Shown: positions 22,684-34,683 of the stretch, piece after piece
Position numbering within the stretch: the stretch's first letter is position 1
Layout of the letters: the number at the start of each line of letters is the position of its first letter
From: Lineus longissimus
Taxonomy: Eukaryota > Nemertea > Pilidiophora > Heteronemertea > Lineidae
DNA length: 64,000 nt
Assembly (NCBI RefSeq): GCF_910592395.1
Contig: NC_088317.1
Span: 13,578,001 to 13,642,000 of the forward strand
Direction of reading: 5' to 3'
Translations under genes and position numbers: made by a program
The notes under the pieces: model-generated
Database searches by the model: none
The model's input: the letters and a program-made list of their open reading frames with translations, nothing else
What the model was told of the DNA's origin: nothing

Positions 22684-22698
22684 TTAAAGGTTAAATGC
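22684..22698 (+). repeat. Left TTAA plus terminal inverted repeat of the two-gene transposon
   Basis: TTAAAGGTTAAATGC pairs with TTAAAGGTCAAATGC on the minus strand at 29545-29559, 14 of 15 bases identical. Confidence 0.7.
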
Positions 22699-22903
22699 CA
22701 AAGTTAGGCCTAATCTTAATCAAAGTACATCAGGATAACCTTTTGTTACATTTAGATGTCAAATGTAGTAAATTTATTTGCATAAATATCGCATGGAATA
22801 AAGAAATTCAAATAAACCGCCCTGTCTCAGCGTGAATTTGCTTCGGCAAAGTTCGTATTTCGTTCGGAAACTCTCGCGGTTTTGGGGAATTCCAAATGAG
22901 GAG

Positions 22904-22911
22904 TGACGTCA
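22904..22911. promoter_or_regulatory. CRE-type palindrome upstream of the THAP gene
   Basis: TGACGTCA, the full CREB/ATF palindrome, lies 184 bp before the THAP gene ATG and within the 21-bp inverted block shared with the other end. A CREB-type role is an inference from the motif. Confidence 0.4.
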
Positions 22912-23094
22912 CTAGTGCTGTCATTGTTAGACTGATCCCACTGCCTGCATACACAAACGCCATGCTGTAGATGCCTGCGCAAGACAGGAGACCAGTTTTG
23001 TTTTCATTCATCTGACAGCTGATTCTACTTTCTGGTTGCGTTCACGCCGTTCCTACCATGTAAAACCAATTATTTTACATGTTCTAAAGCAAAA

Positions 23095-26000
23095 ATGGTT
23101 TACTGCGTCGCACCAAACTGCAGCAGTGATTCAACGAAGGTGTTGAAAGTAGATGGGGTCGGTTATTACAATTTTCCTCGCGACAAGAAGGCCCGAAAAG
23201 TATGGGTAAGACGCATGCATCGTCCGTCTTCTTGGGTCCCGTCTCTCGGTGCGAGGGTATGTTCGAAGCACTTCGTTGCCGGAGATTACCTGCTGGACCC
23301 AGCCATATGCCGTGCGATAGGATTTGACCCTAAAAAACGCCTGCTGAAGCCAGGTGCCTTCCCTACACTCTTCAGTCATGGTGAAGGCGATGCCATGGAT
23401 GGTACGCCTACGACCAGTGCGCCGCGGTCAGCTGTGCAGAAGAGGGCACATCAGCAGGTGATTATTATTTATTATGAAATCAGTATAGTAGGTATGAAAT
23501 TATACCCCATGGCCATAGGCCTAGGCTAGGAATACCTCCATCTCGAGTGCATGACCATGGGGTAGGCATTGTGAAGTGTAGGATGTGGTGTTGCTGGGGC
23601 CTGAGGACCTTTTAAGACTACAACTTGATAATTTTCATAATTGATACTGCACGACTGCACCTACTAGGCTACCTTCAGCTGTAGGAGCAAGTCAAATACA
23701 AAAGTCCTACTCCTATTAGTCAATTACGATAGGCCTTCTATTTAAAATATTTGTTTCTCATTTCGTAGGCTGTAGCAGAGGCGGTAGCGGGATACAACGT
23801 GTTGTATGGAGAGGAGGCGGAGGAGGCAGCTGAGCAGGATGATGGTTTTTTGATGGCTGATGAAGGCCGATTTGAGGAGGTTGGCAATCACCTGATAGAG
23901 GATGCAGTACTGCCACAGAGTTTAGACGATTTGGAGGTTTTGCCACAAGTATGTTCAATCATAACCCAGCCCCATGTGTCATAAGCTTACTATTAACTGA
24001 CTTCAGGGTGTGGCTCTACAAAAACTGGTTATATTGGGTGATCATATTTACATAGATAAATGTCCCGAGCAGTGTAGACTAATAAATCAGAGGATGGATT
24101 AATCCCACAATCTTGTAATAAAAATTAGCTGCATTATTAATGTAGTGAAAGTTAATGTAAACAACATCCCCGGAACAATAGCCTCAATTCTATTTCTTAT
24201 CTTTGCAGGAACACCCTGAAACCTTTGCCATTGGGACACAAGTTGGCTCCTCAGTCTCCATGCGGTTTGCCAAGGCTGTCCAGGTCAATATTGTCACTGG
24301 GTCTCGGAACAAAGGTTCACAGACAACCTCCTGCACCGGGGATATTGGCTGTCAGGCAGAACCAGAAGTCCGAGAAATTGCCATTCAGACAGATCTGTTT
24401 GACATTGATGTGCCAGTTTTCCAAGGTAACCCCAAACCTGAAAATTATGTTGATACTAGTAGCAACCCGACAAGGTGTCAGACAGTTTGGGTTTTACTAT
24501 CTAACACAATTTTGGTTAGTGCCTGGCAATACGACAGGTACCAACAGGCTGGTACCCGATAAGTCACAGTTTGGTGCCAGACAATGTCTTTGACCACCCC
24601 AATATTTTCAGGCTTGAAACCAAGTGATGAAGACATGGAGGATGAAGAGGTGCACTTTCCAAGTCAGGAAACGATGAAGACTGATGACAGTGACGATGAA
24701 GACTGGGAGCCATGTGAAGATGATTATTGTCAAGAATTTGATGACTCGCTCCTTGATGATGAAAATGTGTAAGTGTTTGTTGTAGCTTTCTTGAGAAATT
24801 GATTCTTTAAAACAATTGAATTGTATCAGAGTGAATGAATAGAATGATAGTCATAAAAGTACCGGTATGGCAGTTTCTGGGACCTGTTATTAGTGTTAAC
24901 ACTAATAAAACTTTACTTTTTTCATGAAGGACTCACTAATGATGCTCTACAGTGAGTTTATAAACTGATAAAAAACAATCATTGTCAAATCTTTAACCAT
25001 AATTATTTACTATTTCAGATCCGGCAAACATTATGATTTCGACAATGAGTATGACCAGCCCTCCCCTCAATATGAGAGAAAATTCATTGTCTTTGAATCA
25101 AGCTTGAGGCTTCTGTTCATGTTTTGTCAAGTTTGCAGGGCACCATGTCGAGTCGCACTCCGTACACTTGGCACAGCTGTGATGGTGATGGCGATTTGTG
25201 AAAATCAACATCAACAGGAATGGACATCACAACCATTTAAAGGACAGCTTCCCATTGGAAATTTGCTTTTGGCTGCAGGTAGGCTACATACGTATGCTGC
25301 ATGATTCTTAAAACATTAGTCGGGTCAATATACGAAAAAACATGGAACAAATTGCAACAAATGATTTTTTCGATGTTTTCTATGCTATTGAGATATGGAG
25401 AATAAAAAATCAAAAATAGGACCACCGGAAATACCAAAAAAAAGGGTAAATTCATAAATCCTGAAAGAAAGCCAAACCAGTATTATGATTTCTCATTAAA
25501 TTGTTTCAGGAATTCTATATTCTGGTTCAAGTCCAGTAAGAGGACTCAATATCCTGAAAAACATTGGTGTGGCAGTGATAAGCCGAAGGACATTCTACAC
25601 TATACAAGGCCTCTACCTCATACCATCAGTGTTCGCAGTCTGGCAAAGGAAGCAAGACAGTATGTTTAAGGAGCGAAAGAGGAAACAACTGTCCTTGTCT
25701 GGAGATGCGAGGTGTTGCTCGCCAGGCCACACTGCCAAATATGGGAGCTACAGTTTGATGGATGAGTCAGCCGGTAAGGTGCTGGATGTAAGCCTTGTAC
25801 AGGTACGTTAGTAATAGTGCATTGCAATGTCAACATGACAAACCTTGCCCTTGTGTCAAGTTAAACGAAGTTCTGGAACAAATCAGAAGTCAATATTCCA
25901 TCAAAATGGATTGCTGACTTCCCTAATGAAATTGATTGTTCACTGTCAGTGTTAACTTTACACTTCACTTACAATTTTATAGTGCCATTCATCCTCATGC

Positions 26001-27746
26001 AGATAGCTTCCCCACATTGATCAGATCCTTCTCTTTATCCCAATAGTTATTACCAGCAATAGGTTTAAAAACATGAATAACATGGTTTATTGGTTACTTA
26101 TTTTTCAGTCAAATGAAGTGAAAAATTCTTACTGGATGGAACTCGAGGGTTTGAAACGTAGCATGGCACTACTTGTTACCGAGAAGAAATTGGCAATTGC
26201 AGAGATGGTCACAGATCGGCATTCACAAATCAAAAAGTATCTGAGAGACAAATGGCCTGGAGTACAACACTGGTTTGATTGCTGGCATATCGCGAAAGGT
26301 GTGTTATTGCTCATTTTAACATAAACAAGGCAAAAAAACAACTCGTCCGTCAAGTATCTTTGCCTTTTTGAATTTAGCCAATGAAAGACATTGTAGGCAC
26401 TGGTCAAAAGTCAAGTGGGTTTCTCATAAATTGGAACATAATGTTTCATTCTAAATTCATTACACATGATATATACATGTACATGTACATGTTTTTCAGG
26501 GGTAAAAAAGAAAATGGACAATATTGCCAAGAAGTACAAACTTTGCAGGATACTCGCAAAATGGTCCCAATCAGTGTCCAACCATATCTTCTGGTGTGCT
26601 GCCTCAAGTAATGGGAATGGTGACTTGGTTGAAGCAAAGTGGCTCTCCATTCTAAACCATGTTGCCGACGTACACGATGGGCATGGGGATTTGTACCCAA
26701 AATGTCTTCATGGTCCTCTAGAAGACAGAGAATGGATCAAGAAAGGTTCGTTTAAAGTTACGTTTTAAAAGGAACTTGCAAATGCCATAAAGCCCATGCT
26801 ATGAATGCAATTTGTCTTGACAAGTAAGGAGTGCCCTCAATCAAAAGAAAAACAGCTAGTCATTTGGCCCTGTTAATTCCTTGTTCCTTATTACTTAAAC
26901 CAGTATTACTCTTTCAGGTAGCAAGGCCCACAAGGAACTTACGCTGATTCTCACTCAAAAGATATTGCTCAAGGACATCAGAAAGGTTTCACCAGGAGTA
27001 CAGACTTCATCTCTTGAGTCGTATCACAAAATTGTTGGTTATTTCGCTCCCAAATCCCGCCATTTCTTCTATGAGCCAATGAAAGCAAGGTATGATAGAC
27101 TACAATGTATTCTCAGGGGTCATTACTAAATCACGAAAAAAATTTCATGCAATGCTTTGAGTGAGTGCTATCAAAGCCCACTTTTCCTTATTCATGATGC
27201 AACTGAACTTTGTTCTTGCACTCTACTTGGACTATAAGGCGTGAGGCGAGTAAAACATTGATTGAAAGCATTGACCAGTCATGCCAGTATTACAAATTCT
27301 CTTTACAGGTTACTGCTCGCCACACTCCACTTTAATGAAAATTCAAATCGGAAACAGCGTATGGGAAAAGATGAACAGCCGCAGTGGTCGATTTCATACC
27401 CCAAGGGGAGAGGAGGAGCTGCAGTAGCAAAAGAGGTCAAAATTGAATCAACATATGGTAGGTATAACGGCCAGCATCGTTACTTTAGTGCTAGCACTGC
27501 AAGAAACAAGAAGAAACAAGATTACTTGTATTAATACTTCCCTTTATGTTTTCAGACTATGTACAGCTAATTCTGGAGGACCTGCTGAAGCGGAGAGATG
27601 ACCTGCCATCTTACAAATTGGCAAGAGATGCAAAGGACAAGTACCAAGTGACTCATCCTATTCCAGGTCCAGTGTGCTCAAAGTACGACAAGCAGGACAA
27701 GATGAAAGTTGTAGAAGAAACAAAAACGAGGTTTAACAAACTGTAG
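23095..27746 (+). CDS. THAP-domain transposase-like protein, 11 exons, intact
   Basis: Exons: 23095-23457, 23769-23948, 24209-24425, 24612-24768, 25019-25278, 25510-25802, 26109-26298, 26500-26745, 26918-27089, 27309-27457, 27556-27746. All have GT-AG borders and consistent phase, giving 805 aa. Residues 1-95 are a THAP zinc finger: CVAPNC, the conserved W and P, VCSKHF (C2CH) and an AVPTIF-like box, GAFPTLF. An acidic linker (about 150-310) follows, then a Cys-rich segment CQVCRAPC with ENQHQQEW-SQP. The C-terminal half looks like an RNase H-fold transposase: GDARCCSPGH (D458), TDRH (D526), HWFDCWHIAKG, and HFNEN (E703) form a candidate DDE triad. Proteins of this layout are multicopy in fish and invertebrates. 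Role inferred: binds element ends through THAP and catalyses cut-and-paste. A domesticated host gene is the alternative. Confidence 0.85.
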
Positions 27747-27806
27747 AGTTCATTCATAGCACCATCAGAGTTCACTATCACAGATCAATTGAACGGTCAC
27801 ACCAAA

Positions 27807-29286
27807 TCAATTGAACGTAGGATACTTGAATCCTGTGTACCCGTCATTGTCCGGAGCAGGCCAAGCAGCACGTATCTTGTCCCGAGCACAAACAGGGAGC
27901 GGCAAACGGTTCCTTCTCCCCAACCTCTTCCAAACCCAACGGACAAGGTTCCTATAGGCCACGTATCGATATAACCTGAAATTGTCGGGAAGAAAACAAT
28001 GTTTGTACATTTAATTGACAGTTTTTTTTAGATTTATTGAAAACTTGTAATATTATTACTAAATACATGTAGATACATTTTATTATATCTATTTTCTATA
28101 TTTCTAGTCTTCAAAGGGAGAAAAAAATCTCATTTCTGAATTGATATTGCCTTTTCTTGTCTTCAATTATACAGCGATGGAGGTGGTCATCATTACTTAC
28201 TTGTGAATGGGCTGGTCATCGCCTATTTGTCCCTGCTCTTCGATGTAGTGATACATCGACATTTCCAGCACCCATCTATCAAGACAGGTGCTGGAAAAAC
28301 CTGGGTGTTGCGTGATGCACTCTACTTTCAGCTCATCCTTCTTGGCCTGGACTGGTGAATAGTCTGAGCAGCACAAGGATTCCCTCCCCTTCTCTTGTGG
28401 AGTGCAGACACCACAATGACACCTACAAATACAAGTATGATATAAATGTTATTGTTATACAGCAGTGATGATATTTCGATAGCCATTGCCATCAATGAAT
28501 CAGGGCCCAGGCCAAGGGTAGGCCAAATTTGAGTGAGAGGCAGGCCCCTGGAGCTCAGCTCAGTAAGATTAAGCATTGTTTCAATCAATCAATTAATGTA
28601 GTATTGTCGAAGGCTTTCGCCTTAAGTTGTTACGGTGAGAATAAACTGTTGTCTTTACGCGTGTGTAGTATTTCACTATTTGGTGTGGTATTGGTAATGC
28701 TCCGCAATGGAAGAGTCTCAGTATAGTAATAATCCAAGTTATTAGGCCTAGAGTTCACTACATTCGAGTAGGCCTACTACCAAACCCTGAGGCTTAGTAT
28801 TCCGAGATCCTACTTACTATAAAATAACGATGTGGAATGAACTCACTCAACTCAAGATACGTTGTGGTTTCGACATATTCGAGGTGAAAAACGCCAATTG
28901 TTTACTGACAACACTCGATCCGTGAACGATGGAGCCCTATGTAGAGATGTACATGAATACATGCACATGATGACATGGCTCATATCAGCATAGGCCCCCT
29001 ATAATGTCCAGCTGATGCCGCGCCTATACACATGGCATGCACAGTGCACTGCCACTGCACTTGGAACTCACCAATTGATATTTCCGATGCGATCAAGTCG
29101 CTCATCCTCCATCTCCCCATCATCACCTTCGCCCGAATCAGAACAAGAATCTGAATCGTCTCTCGCACTCTCCACTACTGGCTCGTACATGTAGGGTTGA
29201 ATCACACCATTGCCTTCATCAACAACCAAATCGTCATCAAACAAATCTCCCGCACAATCTTCGCTCGCCATGCTTGCAGCCGCCAT
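27807..29286 (-). CDS. P2RX7_C (P2X7 ballast-type) zinc-binding domain protein, 3 exons
   Basis: Exons in transcription order: 29286-29072, 28422-28201, 27975-27807, in phase, 201 aa. Residues 1-71 are acidic and disordered with IQPYMYEP, typical for stand-alone members of this family. Residues 72-198 match the cytoplasmic C-terminal domain of P2X7: CHCGVC, a CC pair, ECITQHPGF, RWVLE, YRYVAYRNLVRW, LPVCARDKIR and the closing YTGFK. In P2X7 these cysteines form a zinc-binding ballast fold; there is no channel domain here. The ATG at 29286 (AAAATGG) was chosen; MASEDC at 29271 is an alternative, and an upstream in-frame ATG lies at 29343 within the shared inverted block. The stop lies 60 bp from the THAP gene's stop, so the two transcripts probably overlap. 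Function unknown; possibly an accessory protein of the transposon. Confidence 0.85.
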
Positions 29287-29331
29287 TTTTACTTGCGTAG
29301 TGGTCAATGATCGTGGCTTTGACAGCACTGG

Positions 29332-29339
29332 TGACGTCA
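29332..29339. promoter_or_regulatory. CRE-type palindrome upstream of the P2RX7_C gene
   Basis: A second TGACGTCA inside GGTGACGTCACC, 46 bp before the chosen ATG of the minus-strand gene. It mirrors the site at 22904 in position and orientation relative to the element end. Confidence 0.4.
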
Positions 29340-29544
29340 CCAATGTGAACCTAGCGGCGAATAGCGTAACTACACATCTGGCGGTCTTTTCAAAAGCGCC
29401 TTCAAAAACGAGCTCGCAGAGGACTGAACAAATAGCACTTATTTCACAAAAAAATCACTATTTTTTGAATTCCTTCCGGTTTATTATGTTTTTTTAAGAT
29501 AGCATATTATGAAAATTCACCACAAATACAGGTTAAATAGCTCA

Positions 29545-29559
29545 GCATTTGACCTTTAA
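29545..29559 (-). repeat. Right TTAA plus terminal inverted repeat of the two-gene transposon
   Basis: Partner of 22684-22698. Confidence 0.7.
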
Positions 29560-30886
29560 AGGGTCTAACGCCAGATGCCTAACTCCACGGTAACGGTATG
29601 CAAAGATTTTAAACGCATGCGCCTGGACGTAAAAGTCTCTATAGACTGTTCCAGTATTGAAAAGAAGGACTTTATAATAGTGATACACTTTTATATCTGA
29701 GCTCTTGACTAATCAGTCAAAATACAATATAAATGACAGCATGACTGTGGATGACAGGGCCACCACACTTCATCATTCATGGCACGTGACATTTCCAGGG
29801 GGACATTTTCTTCTTCCACACCGACCGCTTATCATACATTTGTCATTATAAGATAACCTTCTCGACCAAGTTACTTAACATGGTAAGTGATCCAATAAAT
29901 CACGAATTGACATGTTTTCTAATACGCCAATGTTATAAACAGTGATAAATGGCAAGAAAAGCTTACAAATCAAGCCAAAATCACAAAAACTCGCGAATCC
30001 CTTGACCGGAAGTTTTGAAACACTTAATTGGACTGGGCACGCTCAGTACGAATCAATCAACAGTCGTACCTATGATGCATTAGTGCGCAATAATGTGTAG
30101 AACAGGTTACCACAAGCCTCTTGGACACGAGGTTAAAAAAGTTCTTGATCCGGTCTACTTTTGGTCACGTGGTATCATTCATGTTAATGTAGTGACCTAC
30201 ATTGTAATGCATTACATTCATGTACACTGTGTACATCAGACATGACTGGTTTGGACGAGCATCAGTCCATGTTTTGTGAGAAAGCACTTGTTTAGAAAGA
30301 CGCATGGGAATCGTTTTATTTCGCATAAGGGAAGCTGTAATTTGGGGATTTGTGAAAGTATGTTGTAGTGATTGAATCCGATATAAATTTCCTTGCTTGT
30401 ACAGTCTGATTGTGCCTTGAAATGATGAGGCGCTGACCTGTTTTCGGGCCGCTGTGTTTTCCGGGATCACTCACTGCACTGTGGAATGTGCATTGTAAAT
30501 GCATTGTGTATCAATCGTGATATTTGATCATGGATCCTGCTATACTAAGGAATTATCATAGATAGTTTTTGTGCAGTAGATGCATGGCATGTGCAGATAT
30601 GGCCATGCTATGGCGGGTTTTTTTCACACTATGAATAACTAGTCTGCACCATTGCGCTTTACCGAGATTGTTGATGTCTTTGAATAAGACGCTTCAGAAC
30701 TTCGGTTCCGGATATGACAACGATATGGTACGGTTTGCGATGTCTAGTGTTTTACGGATATGACCGTTAAAGCGTGTCTCCTTTTAAGAAAACACTGCGT
30801 GACTGCATTCATCTGCGCTCAACTGCCTACTATTTAAAACTAGATGACGGCTTGATACAATCTTGGGTCATCCACCATACTCGATT
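29560..30886. other. Spacer, no gene seen
   Basis: Short frames of 60-100 codons on the minus strand (30165-30504) have no domain and no flanking splice signals that extend them. Confidence 0.4.
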
Positions 30887-30895
30887 GACGCTGTA

Positions 30896-31822
30896 GGGTC
30901 ATGCTAATTCCCGACCTACCCCGACATTTCCCGACTTGTGGAAAATGCTGCCAAAATATAGTGTATTAATCATCAGAATATTTATATTTGTACTGTTTAC
31001 ATACATATACACTAATACAGCACGTCTGTTAATTTCAGGACTTTTGAACGATGCTAAGTAAGTTGAGCAAATCAACTCCAATAATTAATTTATGCTGGGT
31101 TCAGACAAGGCCATATGCATGTACAGTTTACAAGGGTGCGTAAGAAAGCAGGAACGGACCGGAACGGAGTTAAAATTTGCCGAAACGGAGCATCTAGTGG
31201 TTTTAAATGGCATCTGTAGGCAAGATAGGGCCCCTGAATTATAAATTATGTTCATATAATGAAGATTAGACTTCTTTTCCATGATAGCCCCTAAATATTT
31301 AATGAGGACTAAATTTACTTTCACACAGAGCTGAAGTGACGTCATCAGTTCTTGTGCAGTATAAGCGCTGTCTGCTACTGGAATCGGCCTCGACCAAATC
31401 AGGCAATATCATCAATATCACGATGGAAAAGAAGTCTGATCTTCATTATATGAACATAATTTATAATTCAGGGGCCCTATCTTGCCTATAGATGCCATTT
31501 CACTAGAAGCTCCGTTTCGGCAAATTTTAACTCCGTTCCTGCCCATTTTGGTTCGTTTCGGTCCGTTCCTGCTTTCTTATGAACCGGTTTACAAGAAGCG
31601 ACAACCACAACTAACCTAGATTACCGACCTGCAGAAAAATTGCGGTCGGTTGGGTAGATGTAACTTGCTTTGCTCAACTTAGCATCGTTCAAAAGTCTTG
31701 AAATTAACAGACGTGCTGTATATGTATGTAAACAGTACAAATATAAATATTCTGATGATTAATACACTATATTTTGGCAGCATTTTCCGCAAGTCGGGGT
31801 AGGTCGGGAATTAGCATGACCG
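30896..31822. mobile_element. MULE-like foldback element with 9-bp target duplication
   Basis: Two arms of roughly 400 bp (about 30896-31292 and 31410-31822) are inverted copies of each other with few mismatches, around a loop of about 120 bp. Ends read GGGTCATGCTAATTCC and inverted CGGTCATGCTAATTCC. Both flanks carry GACGCTGTA (30887-30895 and 31823-31831), a perfect 9-bp duplication, which is the Mutator/MULE signature together with long TIRs. No ORF. Confidence 0.85.
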
Positions 31823-31831
31823 GACGCTGTA

Positions 31832-33149
31832 CGTAGTTTCAGCGTACCCGGTAGTCAAATATGACACTGTGGTTCCGGACATAAGGTTGATACAATTTGT
31901 GCTTGACTGACATGACCTCTAAAGCACATCTCAAATCTCCTTAGAGAAAATACCGGTACTGCCTTGTGCGCCTGATTATCGACTATGCATGATTTGCAGT
32001 TGCCGTTCAGTGAGCGCAATTGCACAGTGTTCTTTGAAGGATGCGGTAGTGATCGTCTCAGTTATGCACAAACCGTACTATCGTCATAAATGGGACCGAA
32101 GTGTTGTATTGTAACAGGTCCTGTGGACTAGTGTTTCAGAGGCATGATCGACTAACAACTGTGGTGTCCGAAAAGGGATGTTCCACTACTTTCTATTCTG
32201 AATCCGGACCTGACTATGTTTTTAAAAAGATTTTTTGAACATTTTCTTATATTTTCAGATTTGGGGTTAGAATGAACAATTATCCGGCATACCTTTTCCA
32301 TCGAGACGGGACAGCAGCTGAAAGTAAGTGTATCAGATGAGCCAGTAACCACTAAATAAAAAAATCTGGAGTTGGTGAAGCCATGTGTCCTTGGACAGAA
32401 CACTTAATTGGCATTTTTGCTAAGTGTGAAAATGTTCTCCAGGCAAAGTTTGTGTTTATCTAGGATGCAAACACGAACATTCACGCATTAGTAAAAAATC
32501 ATTTCATGTCTAATGCATTCCAGAGAGGTGAGCAGCTGAGCTTATCTTAAAGGGGATTTCGCACACCAAAAATTCAGCCTACTTTTCACATTTTCTCGGG
32601 TGGTGAAAATGAACAGTGTCATTTCCTGTGCATAAGTCTGGCGCAGATCAGTTGCTAGATTAGACCTGCTGAACATGTGGACAATACGGTGCACCAAAGG
32701 GTTCCATTCAGTAACTTGCGTATGACTTGATGATGCTTTGATACCTACTGAGGTGAGGGAAGGGCATTGTATTTGTCGTAGGATATACGCTTTAAGTTGC
32801 AGCCTCTCTTGGTGTCGTTGTTCGTTTTCAAGGCATGCTTTGTAACTACTGGAGCTATAGACTTGAAACTTAGTACACATGTTCCCGTATGAAATGACAC
32901 CCCAGAGACTGAAGTTCGGTCTGGTTCGATTCCTGAGTTTGCCAACAGGTGGCTGAAACCGAAAACACAAAAATTTCTATATTTCCCTAACAGGGCTCAA
33001 TCAGCACCACATTTTTATCAGAGGTTAGGTACATGTAATGACATACAATATCAAACAAGTTTTTGATTTGACCTTCTTTTCTAGGTCACAGAAGTCAAAT
33101 AGTGTAAATTGTCCGATGGTGGCATGTTGCATATTTTACTGGAGCTATT
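31832..33149. other. Spacer, no gene supported
   Basis: The longest frame, 32542-32970 on the minus strand (142 codons), shows no domain. The words TTGAAACTTAGTACACATG look like common intergenic repeat fragments. Confidence 0.4.
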
Positions 33150-33392
33150 CAGAGTTCTCCACTATCATGACGATGCTTTTTATCCAGGCACAGCACCCAG
33201 ACAGAATCATTTTTCCCACTTTAGCACCCGGACAAAAAGTTAGCACCCAGGCAGATTCATGGAGTTTGTAATGGTTTTACTGTTAGAGCACACGGACAGG
33301 TTTTGCTGCGCACCTGGACAGAACTGAAGTGAATTCTCAATTGTTTCAAAATATTTGCACCCGGGCCAAAAAAATTGTTGTGGAGAACACTG
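33150..33392. mobile_element. hAT-like MITE, CAGTGTTCTCCAC family, copy 2
   Basis: Left end CAGAGTTCTCCAC, right end GTGGAGAACACTG, flanked by CTATT on both sides (33145-33149 and 33393-33397). The interior consists of degenerate AGCACCCGGACAG words, unrelated to the interior of copy 1. Confidence 0.65.
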
Positions 33393-33397
33393 CTATT

Positions 33398-34658
33398 GAC
33401 TTGGAACTTGGTACATATGTAGCGCTATGATTGTTATGAAACAGCCCTCACCATTTCATTAAAAAACAATTAACTAACTTGAAATTAAGTCTGCCAGAAA
33501 TTGAAAATGAGCATGCCGGTAATTATTTGCGAGGTGGACCTGGTTTACACGAACAGTACACATCTGTTTGTTCAGTGTCTCTGGCATATTACTTGAATAT
33601 CACTGCCTAAATTATCCAATGACATAAATCTTATTTGGCCTAACACTAACTCCCCCTGCAATGCGAAGGGTTTTTTCTTACTCGTTAATCGCTAAATTTT
33701 GTGATGAGCAATAAAACGATATATCTTGTCACGTTTGGACCGCTATTGGCGCTAATACAGTCTAGGTTTGCGATAAATTTGTCCCAGGCTGCGGTTGATA
33801 AGGTGACTAATTATTGTTGTCGTTCGTTGTGATAATCATGCCAGCCCAGGTTGCTGCAAAATGAAGTCTGACTTGTGGAGCATTTTACTACCAGTATTGA
33901 AAAAGAGACAATTTTGACCAAGGAACAATTGACTGAGCAGTGATATCGGGGTCTGACAAGAGATTTTGAGGGCAAGACAAAACTTGTTTTTAGGGCAGAT
34001 AATTTTGTCTTCTGGCACCAACCAGACAGAAGGACACCAAGGCAATAACTCGACATTTTGAACTATTTAAAATACTGTGTTGCAAAAGAAATTGGCGACA
34101 ATTTGATGAAATACTGTACATTTCATGAATGAACCAAGTGACAAGCTGTTTGTGTCCATGTCGAGACTTTGATAAAGCTTTTTACGGGTGAGGACAGTGG
34201 CCCTGGCCATTTTTGATATTGAAATATCACAGGCATAACAGGTGGCTATGCTAATCTTCTGAGATGATGCAGGAATAGTTGAATACTTGATAGACCGCAG
34301 TAATCGGTGGTGTTGGTGTGTCATGTACATGTACAGCCACAGCAAGACTCGGCCCTGGTTGTCAGTGACTCTGCTTTGAGCATGACATAATCAGGCAGTG
34401 AGAATGTGATGAATTGTTTTTTACTTGTATACGATTGGATATCACTCAGTGAGCTATGGATTTTGGATCATGGATAAGTTCAGACCGCTGCATATTGTCA
34501 AATTGTTGTTGTGAAATTCATTATTTTCAACTGCTTCAGCTTGGATAATATCACTAGGGGAAACATCTTTTTTTTAAAGTTCATAAAGACATCCCTTAAA
34601 TGTCTCAAAATTCTGTGGTATTTAGCCTGCTCTAAATTACCAGTCCTCTACATGTAGA
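33398..34658. other. Spacer, no gene seen
   Basis: AT-rich with short unsupported frames on the minus strand. No repeat recognised. Confidence 0.35.
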
Positions 34659-34683
34659 CGTGTACATGTATGTTGCAGACACC

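Larger units (their letters stand above)
22688..29555. mobile_element. TTAA-flanked two-gene DNA transposon (Kolobok-like), apparently intact
   Basis: The ends read AGGTTAAATGC (22688) and, inverted, AGGTCAAATGC (29555), each next to TTAA (22684-22687 and 29556-29559). A second inverted block of 21 bp beginning GTGACGTCAC with one mismatch lies exactly 215 bp inside each end (22903-22923 and 29320-29340). This symmetry supports real element boundaries. Inside are two convergent genes, a THAP transposase-like protein and a P2RX7_C-domain protein, both free of frameshifts. TTAA duplications and THAP-bearing transposases are known for the Kolobok superfamily; the assignment of this element is an inference. 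Length is 6,868 bp. Confidence 0.7.

Noticed and set aside
32542-32970. 142-codon minus-strand ORF
   Set aside because: No domain, no exon-like borders, composition like intergenic DNA.
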